A DNA stretch of 9,411 nucleotides from Lachnospiraceae bacterium UBA4317 (GTDB lineage Bacteria; Bacillota_A; Clostridia; Lachnospirales; Lachnospiraceae), in NCBI GenBank assembly GCA_002394525.1, contig DGUF01000083.1, positions 5,087-14,497 on the forward strand, written 5' to 3'. Positions 1-6,024 of this stretch are shown here, in pieces. Every line of letters begins with the position of its first letter. Position 1 is the stretch's first letter. Below the pieces are notes generated by a model that saw only the letters and a list, made by a program, of their open reading frames with translations, searched no databases and was not told the origin of the DNA. A program made the translations under genes and the position numbers.

Positions 1-54
1 CCGCAGCCGCCGGAAACGCATGGAAATCGGGAAAAGGACCGGTACAAACTGTAA
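1..54 (+). CDS. Possible 3' end of an unidentified upstream gene (partial)
   Basis: The first bases can be read as a C-terminus in two frames. Frame 1 ends with TAA at 52-54 (tail ...KDRYKL) and has GC-rich third positions like the genes downstream. Frame 3 is also open and ends with TAA at 75-77, directly abutting the ATG of the next gene, but its third positions are A-rich. I prefer frame 1, which leaves a 23-base gap containing the next gene's Shine-Dalgarno. The fragment is too short to recognise a family, and neither reading is certain. Confidence 0.3.
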   Translation, partial: PQPPETHGNREKDRYKL

Positions 55-77
55 AAGACTTCCCTCAGGAAAAATAA

Positions 78-1244
78 ATGAACGAAAAAAGAGATATCTA
101 CCTTGATAATTCCGCGACGACCAGGTGCTTTCCCGAGGTCGCCGCACTCATGAATGAGATCTATCTGGAGGACTACGGCAACCCCTCCAGCATGCACCAC
201 CGCGGCGTCACGGCGGAGCGCCGGATCGCGGAGGCCAAAAAGACCCTGGCCGGGATCCTGAAGGTCCGGGAAAAGAACCTTTACTTCACCTCCTGCGGGA
301 CCGAATCGGACAACATGGCGATCATCGGCGGAGCCCTGGCGGCCCAGCGCAGAGGAAAGCACCTGATCACCACCGTCATAGAGCATCCCGCGGTCCTCGA
401 AGCCATGAAGCACCTCGAGAACCTGGGCTTTGAGATTACCCGTCTGGGCGTCGACCGGGACGGCCTGGTCTCCCCCGAGGCCGTGGCCGCCGCCGTGCGG
501 CCCGACACGATCCTGGTCTCCGTCATGCACACCAACAACGAGATCGGCTCCGTCCAGCCTGTCGCGCAGATCGGGGCAGCCATCAAGGCCGCCAATCCCT
601 CCACCCTCTTCCACGTGGATGCCGTCCAGGGCTTTGGAAAGGCCGCCATCCTCCCCAAACGGATGAAGATCGACCTCCTGGCGGCCAGCGGACACAAGAT
701 CCACGGACCCAAGGGCACGGGACTGTTGTATGTGGGCGAGGGCGTGCGCCTGGAACCCCTGATCTTTGGCGGCGGCCAGCAGGGCGGCCTGCGCTCGGGG
801 ACAGAGAACGTCCCCGGCATCGCCGGCATGGCCCTGGCCGCAAAGATGCTCTGCGGCAGCCTGGATGAGGACAGGGAAAAGCTCTATGCCATGAAAGCCC
901 GCCTGGTGGAAAGACTCTCCGCCATCCCCGACCTGGAATTCAACGGCCGCACCGACGGGACCGCGGCTCCCCACATCCTCAGCGTCCGCGTCAGGGGCGT
1001 CCGCGCGGAGGTCCTGCTCCATGCCCTCGAGGACCGCGGCATCTACGTCTCCTCCGGCAGCGCCTGCGCCTCCAACCGCCCCCACCTGTCCGAGACCCTG
1101 GCGGCCATCGGCACCCCCGCCGCCGAGATGGACAACTCCATCCGCATCAGCCTCTCTGTCATGAATACCATGGAAGAGATGGACACCACCACCGCCGCCA
1201 TCGCTGAGATCGTACCTTTTTTGAGAAAATTTGTGAGAAGGTAA
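78..1244 (+). CDS. nifS: Cysteine desulfurase, NifS/IscS family (NifZ-like partner of ThiI)
   Basis: This is a PLP-dependent enzyme that removes sulfur from L-cysteine, giving alanine and an enzyme persulfide, in the cytosol. The 388-residue product is full length. It begins YLDNSATT, has the PLP-contacting HTNNEIG at 151-157, the Schiff-base lysine K207 in SGHKIHGPKG, and the persulfide cysteine C330 in SSGSACAS, the group I (NifS/IscS) type of active-site loop. The start ATG has AGGA at 67-70 about 7 bases upstream. thiI follows after 18 bases, and its Shine-Dalgarno overlaps this stop codon, so the two are probably one transcript. In Bacillus subtilis the desulfurase NifZ sits beside thiI and supplies it with sulfur. 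By context this gene has that dedicated role rather than general Fe-S cluster assembly, since no iscU, sufBCD or scaffold gene is nearby. The family is certain; the dedicated role is inferred. Confidence 0.95.
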   Translation: MNEKRDIYLDNSATTRCFPEVAALMNEIYLEDYGNPSSMHHRGVTAERRIAEAKKTLAGILKVREKNLYFTSCGTESDNMAIIGGALAAQRRGKHLITTVIEHPAVLEAMKHLENLGFEITRLGVDRDGLVSPEAVAAAVRPDTILVSVMHTNNEIGSVQPVAQIGAAIKAANPSTLFHVDAVQGFGKAAILPKRMKIDLLAASGHKIHGPKGTGLLYVGEGVRLEPLIFGGGQQGGLRSGTENVPGIAGMALAAKMLCGSLDEDREKLYAMKARLVERLSAIPDLEFNGRTDGTAAPHILSVRVRGVRAEVLLHALEDRGIYVSSGSACASNRPHLSETLAAIGTPAAEMDNSIRISLSVMNTMEEMDTTTAAIAEIVPFLRKFVRR

Positions 1245-1262
1245 GGAGGGAAGGACCCAACC

Positions 1263-2468
1263 ATGAACAACAAATACGACGCATTTCTGATCAAATACGC
1301 CGAGATCGGCATCAAGGGCAAAAACCGCCACGTCTTCGAGGAGGCCCTGGTCCGGCAGATCCGGATCGCCCTGCGCCCCTGCGAGGGCCGCTTCAACGTG
1401 ATCCGCACCTACGGCCGGGTCTTTGTGGAGACCACGGGAGACTATGACTTCGACGAAGTCACCGAGGCCCTGTCCCATGTATTCGGCATCTGGGGCATCT
1501 GCCCGGTCGCGGTCTATGACATCATGCCCCTCGACAGGCTGTGCGAGACAGCCGCCGCCTTCATGCAGGCGGAATATCCGGAAGGAAACCACACTTTCAA
1601 GGTCCGCACCAGGAGGATGAACAAGGCATATCCCAGCGACTCGCTGGAGATCAATGCCGAGGTCGGCCACGCCGTGCTCGAGGCCTGCCCCGGCCTGTCC
1701 GTGGATGTCCATAAGCCCGAGATCACCTTCAGCGTGGAGGTCCGCGAAAAGATCTACCTCTACTCCCAGGTCATACCGGGCCCCGGCGGCCTGCCGGTCG
1801 GCGTCGGCGGCAAGTGCATGCTGCTCCTCTCCGGCGGGATTGATTCCCCCGTGGCGGGCTACATGGTCGCCAAGCGCGGCGTCCGGATCGACGCGGTCTA
1901 TTTCAACGCCCCGCCCTATACCAGCGAGCGCGCCCTGCAGAAGGTCGTCGACCTGGCAAAGGAGATCTCCGTCTACACCGGGCCCATCCGGCTCCACAAC
2001 ATCAACTTTACGGAGATCCAGCTCTATATCTATGAGCAGTGCCCCCACGACGAGCTGACCATCATCATGCGCCGCTACATGATGCGGATCGCCGAGCGCC
2101 TGGCCAGGGAGAACGAGTGCCTGGGCCTGGTCACCGGCGAGAGCATCGGCCAGGTCGCATCCCAGACCCTGGCCGCCCTGGCGGTGACCAACGAGGTCTG
2201 CACCCTGCCCGTCTTCCGCCCCCTGATCGGCTTTGACAAGGAGGAGATCGTCCAGGTCTCCAAGAAGATCGGCACCTACGAGACCTCCATCCTGCCCTAT
2301 GAGGACTGCTGTACCATTTTCGTGGCCAAGCACCCCGTGACAAAGCCCAAAGCGGAGGTGATCCGCAAGCACGAGCACAACCTCGATGAAAAGATCGAGG
2401 AGATGGTCGAGCGCGCCATCGCGACGGACGACATCATCCATATCGGCAGCTACAACCCCGCAAAGTAA
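1263..2468 (+). CDS. thiI: tRNA 4-thiouridine synthase ThiI (no rhodanese domain)
   Basis: ThiI adenylates U8 of tRNA and replaces its oxygen with sulfur to give s4U. In some bacteria it also serves thiamine thiazole synthesis. The 401-residue product has an N-terminal ferredoxin-like part (about 1-60), a THUMP RNA-binding domain (about 61-165), then a PP-loop ATP pyrophosphatase domain with SGGIDSPVA at 190-198. A conserved EDCC motif lies at 347-350; C349 or C350 matches the region of the catalytic cysteine of the family. Escherichia coli ThiI is near 480 residues because of a C-terminal rhodanese domain. That domain is absent here, as in B. subtilis, where the neighbouring desulfurase donates sulfur directly. 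The Shine-Dalgarno AAGGAGGG (1243-1250) overlaps the nifS stop codon and lies 12 bases from the ATG, slightly long. No thiamine genes are adjacent, so tRNA modification is the likely job. Confidence 0.96.
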   Translation: MNNKYDAFLIKYAEIGIKGKNRHVFEEALVRQIRIALRPCEGRFNVIRTYGRVFVETTGDYDFDEVTEALSHVFGIWGICPVAVYDIMPLDRLCETAAAFMQAEYPEGNHTFKVRTRRMNKAYPSDSLEINAEVGHAVLEACPGLSVDVHKPEITFSVEVREKIYLYSQVIPGPGGLPVGVGGKCMLLLSGGIDSPVAGYMVAKRGVRIDAVYFNAPPYTSERALQKVVDLAKEISVYTGPIRLHNINFTEIQLYIYEQCPHDELTIIMRRYMMRIAERLARENECLGLVTGESIGQVASQTLAALAVTNEVCTLPVFRPLIGFDKEEIVQVSKKIGTYETSILPYEDCCTIFVAKHPVTKPKAEVIRKHEHNLDEKIEEMVERAIATDDIIHIGSYNPAK

Positions 2469-2482
2469 AGAGCGCGGGACGC

Positions 2483-2529
2483 AAAAAAGGCACAGTCCGG
2501 ATCCCCCTCAGAGGAACCGGGACTGTGCC
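2483..2529 (-). terminator. Intrinsic terminator of the HPr-like gene
   Basis: The arms 2489-2498 (GGCACAGTCC) and 2520-2529 (GGACTGTGCC) are perfectly complementary over 10 bp. The pairing extends by 2 bp (2499-2500 with 2517-2518) across a one-base bulge at 2519, leaving a 16-base loop. On the minus strand the hairpin is followed at once by six U (A run 2483-2488), the classic Rho-independent layout, about 57 bases past the HPr-like stop codon. On the plus strand no U-run follows, so it does not obviously terminate thiI. It also insulates the convergent thiI and HPr-like units. Confidence 0.85.
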
Positions 2530-2585
2530 CTGCAAAAGCGCAGAAGGACTGTGCCCGCTGAAATACTGGCTGCTTCAGGCCCTGA

Positions 2586-2822
2586 TCACTTCTTGACCAT
2601 ATAAGGCTCCAGAGCCTTGAGGATCTTGTCCATATCCTCGGTCGCGTGGATGTTCAGGTCGATGGGCCTGGACAGATCCAGGGAAAAGATGCCCATGATG
2701 GACTTGGCATCGATGACATAGCGGCCGGAGACCAGATCGAAATCATCATCAAATTTGGTGAGGTCATTGACGAAGGACTTTACCTTGTCGATGGAATTGA
2801 GGGAGATCTGAACTGTTTTCAT
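2586..2822 (-). CDS. HPr-like protein lacking the active-site histidine loop (Crh-like)
   Basis: This 78-residue protein has the HPr fold signature AKSIMGIFSL around S41, equivalent to regulatory Ser-46 of HPr and the patch bound by HPr kinase and CcpA. Aligned by eye with B. subtilis HPr, the loop that should read GIHARP is shortened by about three residues and has no histidine. PEP-dependent phosphotransfer is therefore not expected, while Ser phosphorylation remains possible. Crh of Bacillus is a comparable natural case, with Gln in place of the active His. No PTS enzyme is nearby. The start ATG (complement of 2820-2822) has AAAGGA (complement of 2830-2835) 7 bases upstream, and an intrinsic terminator follows, so it is a monocistronic unit divergent from mtaB. 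Fold membership is well supported; a catabolite-repression role is inference. It could instead be a lineage-specific HPr-fold protein with another partner. Confidence 0.85.
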   Translation of the reverse strand: MKTVQISLNSIDKVKSFVNDLTKFDDDFDLVSGRYVIDAKSIMGIFSLDLSRPIDLNIHATEDMDKILKALEPYMVKK

Positions 2823-2875
2823 ACGTGTTTCCTTTCCAATGCAGACTGGTGAGCGGCGCCCTGCCGGCCCTCTGA

Positions 2876-2894
2876 CCGCGGAAGGACTCCGCGG
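2876..2894. repeat. Perfect inverted repeat in the HPr-like leader
   Basis: CCGCGGA (2876-2882) and TCCGCGG (2888-2894) are perfect complements around a 5-base loop. It lies 54 bases before the HPr-like start codon, inside its probable 5' leader, and no U-run follows on either strand. It could be an RNA stem or an operator; the sequence alone does not decide. Confidence 0.5.
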
Positions 2895-2926
2895 GAAGGA
2901 GACGGACCCGCTGCACAGGTAACTGA

Positions 2927-2954
2927 GTTATATAGTTATATCTGAAATTGCGAA
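2927..2954 (-). promoter_or_regulatory. Candidate sigma-A promoter for the HPr-like gene
   Basis: On the minus strand a TTCGCA -35 (2949-2954) and a TATAAC -10 (2927-2932) are separated by 16 bases; each is an imperfect match (4/6 and 5/6). The -10 is part of a perfect 8-bp tandem repeat AGTTATAT (2926-2933 and 2934-2941 on the plus strand), giving two TATAAC hexamers. The predicted 5' leader of about 100 bases would include the hairpin at 2876-2894. Confidence 0.4.
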
Positions 2955-2957
2955 GGC

Positions 2958-2974
2958 ACGGCCCGGACGGCCGT
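2958..2974. repeat. GC-rich inverted repeat between divergent genes
   Basis: ACGGCC (2958-2963) and GGCCGT (2969-2974) form a 6-bp dyad with a 5-base spacer. It sits just upstream of the candidate -35 of the HPr-like gene and before the AT-rich mtaB promoter region. This is a position where a shared regulator could bind, but in a GC-rich genome such a short dyad can occur by chance. Confidence 0.35.
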
Positions 2975-2984
2975 ACAGCAATTG

Positions 2985-3026
2985 TTGTGATATATAAAAT
3001 ATAAAATCGGAATATATAAAAGTCAA
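2985..3026 (+). promoter_or_regulatory. AT-rich candidate promoter region of mtaB
   Basis: This stretch contrasts sharply with the GC-rich surroundings. It holds two identical ATATATAAAA blocks (2990-2999 and 3012-3021), 22 bp apart, each containing a -10-like TATAAA. The first is preceded by TGA (2988-2990), resembling an extended -10. No convincing -35 is visible, and there is no Shine-Dalgarno before the mtaB ATG at 3027. Confidence 0.35.
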
Positions 3027-4562
3027 ATGAAAAAGGCAGCTTTTCACAACCTGGGCTGTAAGGTCAACAGCTATGAACTGGATATCATGCGCCAGATCCT
3101 GCGGGACGAAGGATTCGAGGAAGTCCCCTTTCAGGATAAGGCGGATATTTACGTGGTCAACACCTGCACCGTGACCAACATCGCGGACAGAAAGAGCCGG
3201 CAGATGCTGCACCGGGCCAAAAAGACCAATCCCGATGCGGTCGTGGTCGCGGTCGGCTGCTACGTGGAGACGGACCCCGCCGGGGTGGAGAAGGACGACG
3301 CGATCGACCTGGTCATCGGCAACAACCGGAAGACCCGGATTGGAGAGGTCCTCACCGCCTTCCTGAAGGAAAAAGACCTCTGCGCCGGAAAAGCCCCGGC
3401 AGAGCAGGAGGAAACGCAGGGAGCAGCCGGAGGGGAGACTCTTTCCGGCGGGAAGGAACTGACCTCTGAGAAGAAGCTCTCCCCCGGAAAGCCGGTCCTT
3501 CGCGAGGACCTGAACTGCGCCCCGGCCTATGAGGACATGCAGCTGACACAGCCGGGCCACACCCGGGCCTATATCAAGATCCAGGATGGCTGCAACCAGT
3601 TCTGCAGCTACTGCATCATCCCCTACGCGCGCGGCCGCATCCGCAGCCGGGCAAAGGAGGAGGTCCTGCGCGAGGTGGCGGGCCTGGTCCGCGGCGGGAT
3701 CCGCGAGATCGTCCTGACCGGCATCCATATCAGCTCCTACGGACTGGACCGGAACGCCGAAGGCCCCGTCCGCTTTGACCCCGTCAAGGCCGGCAGAGCC
3801 CTCCTGGACCTCTTCACGGACCTCAATGCCATGGAGGGCCTGGAGCGGATCCGCCTGGGATCCCTGGAGCCCCGGATCATGACAGAGTCCTTCATCGCCG
3901 GCATCGCCGGCCTGAAAAAGATCTGCCCCCACTTCCACCTCTCCCTTCAGAGCGGGTGCGATGAGACCCTGCGCCGCATGAACCGCCACTACACGACCGC
4001 GGAATACGCCCGCAGCGTGGACCTGCTCAGGCGCTACTACGACCGGCCCGCGATCACGACCGATGTGATCGTCGGCTTCCCGGGCGAGACAGAAGAGGAA
4101 TTTGAAAAGACCTGCGCCTTCCTGGAGAAGATCCGGTTTTATGAGATCCACGTCTTCCGCTACTCCCGCAGGAACGGGACCGTGGCGGCCAGGATGAAGG
4201 ACCAGATCCCCGAGTCCGTCAAGGCCCTGCGGAGCGACCGCCTGCTGGCCCTCACCGCCGCCCAGGCGGAGGCCTACCGCATGCAGTTCGCCGGCGGACC
4301 GGAGACCCTGCTCCTCGAGGAGCTCTGCGAACACGAGGGCAGATCCTACTGGACCGGCAGCACGACCCGCTATGTGACCGGAGCCGTCCCCGCTGACCGG
4401 CCCCTGACCGGAAAGACCGGAGAGACTCCTGTGGAGGGACAGGAGCCGCTCCCCGGAAAAGCACAGGAAAAAGACACCCTGACCCAGGGAATGCTCCTGG
4501 AGGGAACCTTCGGGAAAGAGACCATCCGGTTTTCAAAGGGAGACGCCCTGGTGTTCCACTGA
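3027..4562 (+). CDS. mtaB: tRNA t6A37 methylthiotransferase MtaB (radical SAM)
   Basis: MtaB adds a methylthio group to C2 of t6A at position 37 of ANN-decoding tRNAs, using two [4Fe-4S] clusters and SAM. The N-terminal UPF0004 domain provides C11 (LGCKVNSYE), C47 (VVNTCTVTN) and C78 (VGCY). The radical-SAM CxxxCxxC is C189-C193-C196, in CNQFCSYCIIPYARGR. A TRAM-like RNA-binding tail includes GRSYWTGSTTRY. LGCKVN rather than a MiaB-type start and the t6A-type YARGRxRSR context favour MtaB over MiaB or RimO. At 511 residues it is about 60 longer than the B. subtilis homologue (about 450). The excess is two low-complexity linkers, at about 118-160 between UPF0004 and the SAM domain, and about 456-486 inside the TRAM region. 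The start is fixed by the conserved N-terminus although no Shine-Dalgarno is visible. It is a single-gene unit before the ireB promoter. Confidence 0.94.
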   Translation: MKKAAFHNLGCKVNSYELDIMRQILRDEGFEEVPFQDKADIYVVNTCTVTNIADRKSRQMLHRAKKTNPDAVVVAVGCYVETDPAGVEKDDAIDLVIGNNRKTRIGEVLTAFLKEKDLCAGKAPAEQEETQGAAGGETLSGGKELTSEKKLSPGKPVLREDLNCAPAYEDMQLTQPGHTRAYIKIQDGCNQFCSYCIIPYARGRIRSRAKEEVLREVAGLVRGGIREIVLTGIHISSYGLDRNAEGPVRFDPVKAGRALLDLFTDLNAMEGLERIRLGSLEPRIMTESFIAGIAGLKKICPHFHLSLQSGCDETLRRMNRHYTTAEYARSVDLLRRYYDRPAITTDVIVGFPGETEEEFEKTCAFLEKIRFYEIHVFRYSRRNGTVAARMKDQIPESVKALRSDRLLALTAAQAEAYRMQFAGGPETLLLEELCEHEGRSYWTGSTTRYVTGAVPADRPLTGKTGETPVEGQEPLPGKAQEKDTLTQGMLLEGTFGKETIRFSKGDALVFH

Positions 4563-4594
4563 TGTTTCCGGCCACACCCTGACCAGAAAGAATG

Positions 4595-4623
4595 TTGAAT
4601 CATCAGGCCAAATAGAGTAAGAT
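4595..4623 (+). promoter_or_regulatory. Candidate sigma-A promoter of the ireB operon
   Basis: TTGAAT (4595-4600) and TAAGAT (4618-4623) are separated by exactly 17 bases, each matching the consensus at 4 of 6 positions. It lies in the mtaB-ireB gap, which is less GC-rich than the coding DNA, and would give a leader of about 60 bases containing the dyad at 4649-4665. Confidence 0.5.
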
Positions 4624-4648
4624 AAAGGGTAGGCTAAAAATCCATTTG

Positions 4649-4665
4649 CGGCAGACAGTCTGCCG
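4649..4665. repeat. 17-bp perfect dyad in the ireB leader
   Basis: CGGCAGAC (4649-4656) and GTCTGCCG (4658-4665) are perfect complements around a single A, an operator-like geometry. As RNA it would fold as a 6-bp stem with a 5-base loop. There is no U-run, so it is not an intrinsic terminator. It lies about 25 bases downstream of the candidate -10 and 26 bases before the ireB ATG, so a bound repressor or an RNA hairpin there could affect the whole operon. Confidence 0.55.
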
Positions 4666-4691
4666 GGGTGTGATTCTGCAGTGAGGCGTAT

Positions 4692-4979
4692 ATGGAAAAA
4701 AGAAATATAACAAGAAAGGACCTGGACAGCACACAGTTTTTCAGAGTCCAGCCCGAACCCGCGAACGGCGTGCAGAAGATCCTCTCCGTCGTCTACGAGG
4801 CACTTTCCGAAAAGGGATATGACCCGGTCAACCAGATCGTGGGCTATATCATGTCGGGAGACCCCACCTACATCACCAACTACAAGGGGGCCCGAAGCCT
4901 GATCATGAAGGTGGAGCGCGACGAACTGGTCGAGGAGATCATGCGCAGCTACATTCGGGCAAACCACTGGTCCGAGTGA
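4692..4979 (+). CDS. ireB: IreB family regulatory phosphoprotein (DUF965, YrzL)
   Basis: This is a small soluble 95-residue regulator. The conserved core is visible as ILSVVYEALSEKGYDPVNQI, then VGYIMSGDPTYIT, ARSLIMKVERDELVEEIM and the C-terminal SYI. In Enterococcus faecalis, IreB is phosphorylated near its N-terminus on threonines by the Ser/Thr kinase IreK and negatively controls cephalosporin resistance. Here T7 and T14 are the N-terminal candidates; T14, in DSTQFF, aligns with the DKT position of Bacillus homologues. The N-terminus is about six residues longer than in those homologues. GTGAGG at 4681-4686 is the ribosome site, 5 bases before ATG. ireB immediately before ruvX and a DUF1292 gene is the standard Bacillota arrangement (yrzL-yrrK-yrzB). 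No kinase or phosphatase gene is in the window, so the phosphorylation role is carried over from the family. Confidence 0.93.
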   Translation: MEKRNITRKDLDSTQFFRVQPEPANGVQKILSVVYEALSEKGYDPVNQIVGYIMSGDPTYITNYKGARSLIMKVERDELVEEIMRSYIRANHWSE

Positions 4980-5002
4980 CCGGAGACGGTGAAGAAGAGT
5001 AT

Positions 5003-5452
5003 ATGAGAATCATGGGATTGGACTTTGGCGGAAAGACATGCGGCGTGGCCCTCAGTGACCCGCTGGGGATGACAGCACAGCCAAAGGAAATTATCCGCAG
5101 AGACAGAGAAAACAAACTCCGCAGGACCTATGCGCGGATCGAAGAGCTGATCAGAGAATACGAGGTCGGCCTGATTGTTCTGGGCCTGCCGCTGAATATG
5201 GATGATACGCAGGGAGAGCGGGCACGCAAGACACTGGAATTCCAGGAAAGTCTTCACAGGAGAACCGGTCTCCCCGTTGTGTTGTCCGATGAGCGCCTGA
5301 CCACCGTCGAAGCGGAAGAGATCATGCACAGACAGGGAATACCGCGCGAAAAATATCACGACTACGTCGACATGATCGCCGCCTCCATCATACTCAGCGA
5401 CTACATGGAAAACGAAAGGCTGAACCGGGAAACGGGGGACGGCAGCAGGTGA
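5003..5452 (+). CDS. ruvX: Holliday junction resolvase-like / pre-16S rRNA nuclease RuvX (YqgF)
   Basis: This RNase H-fold nuclease family (YqgF) is linked to 16S rRNA 5'-end maturation in E. coli and to Holliday junction resolution in some species. Counting from ATG 5003, the 149-residue product has the metal-binding D7 in MGLDFGGKT, the GLPLNMDDTQGERA motif at 61-74, SDERLTT at 95-101, and the last acidic residue D123 in YVDMIAA. A GTG at 4976 overlaps the ireB stop and would add nine residues, but the family usually starts directly at MRIMGLD, and the purine-rich GAAGAAGAG lies just before ATG 5003, so I chose the internal ATG. It follows ireB by 23 bases and is almost certainly cotranscribed. 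Codon use is less GC3-biased than in thiI or RNase J, as is often seen in small genes. Confidence 0.93.
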   Translation: MRIMGLDFGGKTCGVALSDPLGMTAQPKEIIRRDRENKLRRTYARIEELIREYEVGLIVLGLPLNMDDTQGERARKTLEFQESLHRRTGLPVVLSDERLTTVEAEEIMHRQGIPREKYHDYVDMIAASIILSDYMENERLNRETGDGSR

Positions 5453-5462
5453 CTTGCCCGGA

Positions 5463-5547
5463 ATTGTGACGATAAGCCCGGAGACAGTGAGTCCGGGGAC
5501 CTGCCGGCCGCCTTACAGATTGTGACGATAAGCCCGGAGACAGTGAG
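5463..5547 (+). repeat. Pair of perfect 29-bp direct repeats between ruvX and the DUF1292 gene
   Basis: Positions 5463-5491 and 5519-5547 are identical over 29 bases (beginning ATTGTGACGATAAG). The match continues for five more bases with one mismatch, giving a period of 56 bp. In the first copy CCCGGA (5477-5482) and TCCGGG (5492-5497) can form a 6-bp stem with a 9-base loop. In the second copy the mismatch breaks the outer pair. The duplication fills most of the 128-base gap. It is a recent local duplication, of unknown effect on the downstream gene. Confidence 0.85.
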
Positions 5548-5580
5548 CCCGGTACAGAGAAGGACCAGGGGGGGACGACC

Positions 5581-5892
5581 ATGGAAAAAGTGCAGTTCAT
5601 GCCCGAAGGAGAAAAACATCCGGTGGATTTTTACGTGCTGGAGGAGACCAGACTGGCGGGAAAGCAGTATCTTCTGGTCACTGACAGCGAAGAAGGCGAT
5701 GGAGAAGCCCTCATCCTGCGCGCGGACAGGAAGGAAACGGCTTCCCCGGATACGGATACTGCCATGACGAAGACCGCAGATCAGGATCCGGAGATCACCT
5801 ATGAGATCGTAGAAGATGAAAAGGAGCTGTCCGCAGTACTCCTGCTGATGCGGGACAGCCTGGAAGAACTCGGCATCGAGATCGAGGAATAA
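5581..5892 (+). CDS. DUF1292 domain protein (YrzB-like)
   Basis: This 103-residue acidic cytosolic protein has no known function. The domain reads FYVLEETRLAGKQYLLVTDS at 17-36, then GDGEALILRADRK to 51, and after a linker (52-72, rich in T, D and A) YEIVEDEKELSAVLLLMRDS at 74-93. The two halves match the usual DUF1292 pattern; the linker is the variable part. The ATG is preceded by a run of G (AGGGGGG, 5567-5573) about 7 bases away, a strong though unusual ribosome site, just after the duplicated 29-bp element. ireB-ruvX-yrzB is conserved across Bacillota, which suggests a linked role, but the sequence does not reveal it. Confidence 0.88.
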   Translation: MEKVQFMPEGEKHPVDFYVLEETRLAGKQYLLVTDSEEGDGEALILRADRKETASPDTDTAMTKTADQDPEITYEIVEDEKELSAVLLLMRDSLEELGIEIEE

Positions 5893-5934
5893 ATGCCCTG
5901 AGCCTGCCGCGAAGAGATCCGAAGGGCAGGAGCG

Positions 5935-6024
5935 ATGAGCCATGCGCCCCTGAAGGCGGCGCCTGCCTCAGATGCCGGCGAAAAAGATAAGAAGAGAGAA
6001 TAGAAGAGAGAACAGAAGAGAAAA
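5935..6024 (+). other. Candidate original 5' end of the RNase J gene, interrupted by an amber codon
   Basis: ATG 5935 is in the same reading frame as the RNase J gene, follows GAAGGG (5921-5926, 8 bases away) and AGGAG (5928-5932, 2 bases away), and starts 22 sense codons ending KDKKRE. Then comes TAG at 6001-6003, seven more sense codons (KREQKRK), and TTG 6025, the first possible start of the open body. The TAG lies in a repeat of AAG AGA GAA + codon, whose next copy has CAG at the same position, so one C-to-T change explains it. The composition on both sides of the TAG is the same Lys/Arg/Glu-rich type. It may be a decayed start, a readthrough site, a strain variant or a sequence error. 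Confidence 0.5.

Noticed and set aside
2489..2529. The hairpin as a terminator for thiI on the plus strand
   Set aside because: No U-run follows it on the plus strand; the six-base run is on the other side, serving the minus-strand gene.
2928..4334. A 468-codon open frame on the minus strand opposite mtaB
   Set aside because: It is a shadow of mtaB codon bias with no family signature, and it ends in the intergenic region without its own start context.
3027..4562. MiaB or RimO instead of MtaB
   Set aside because: The LGCKVNSYE start and the overall pattern fit the MtaB (YqeV) branch, with the low-complexity linkers accounting for the extra length.
4976..5002. GTG 4976 as the start of ruvX, overlapping the ireB stop
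   Set aside because: The added nine residues (MTGDGEEEY) are not typical of the family, which begins MRIMGLD, and the purine-rich site lies just before ATG 5003.
5463..5547. CRISPR-like repeat-spacer pattern
   Set aside because: There are only two copies, no further repeats and no cas genes; it is better explained as a local duplication.
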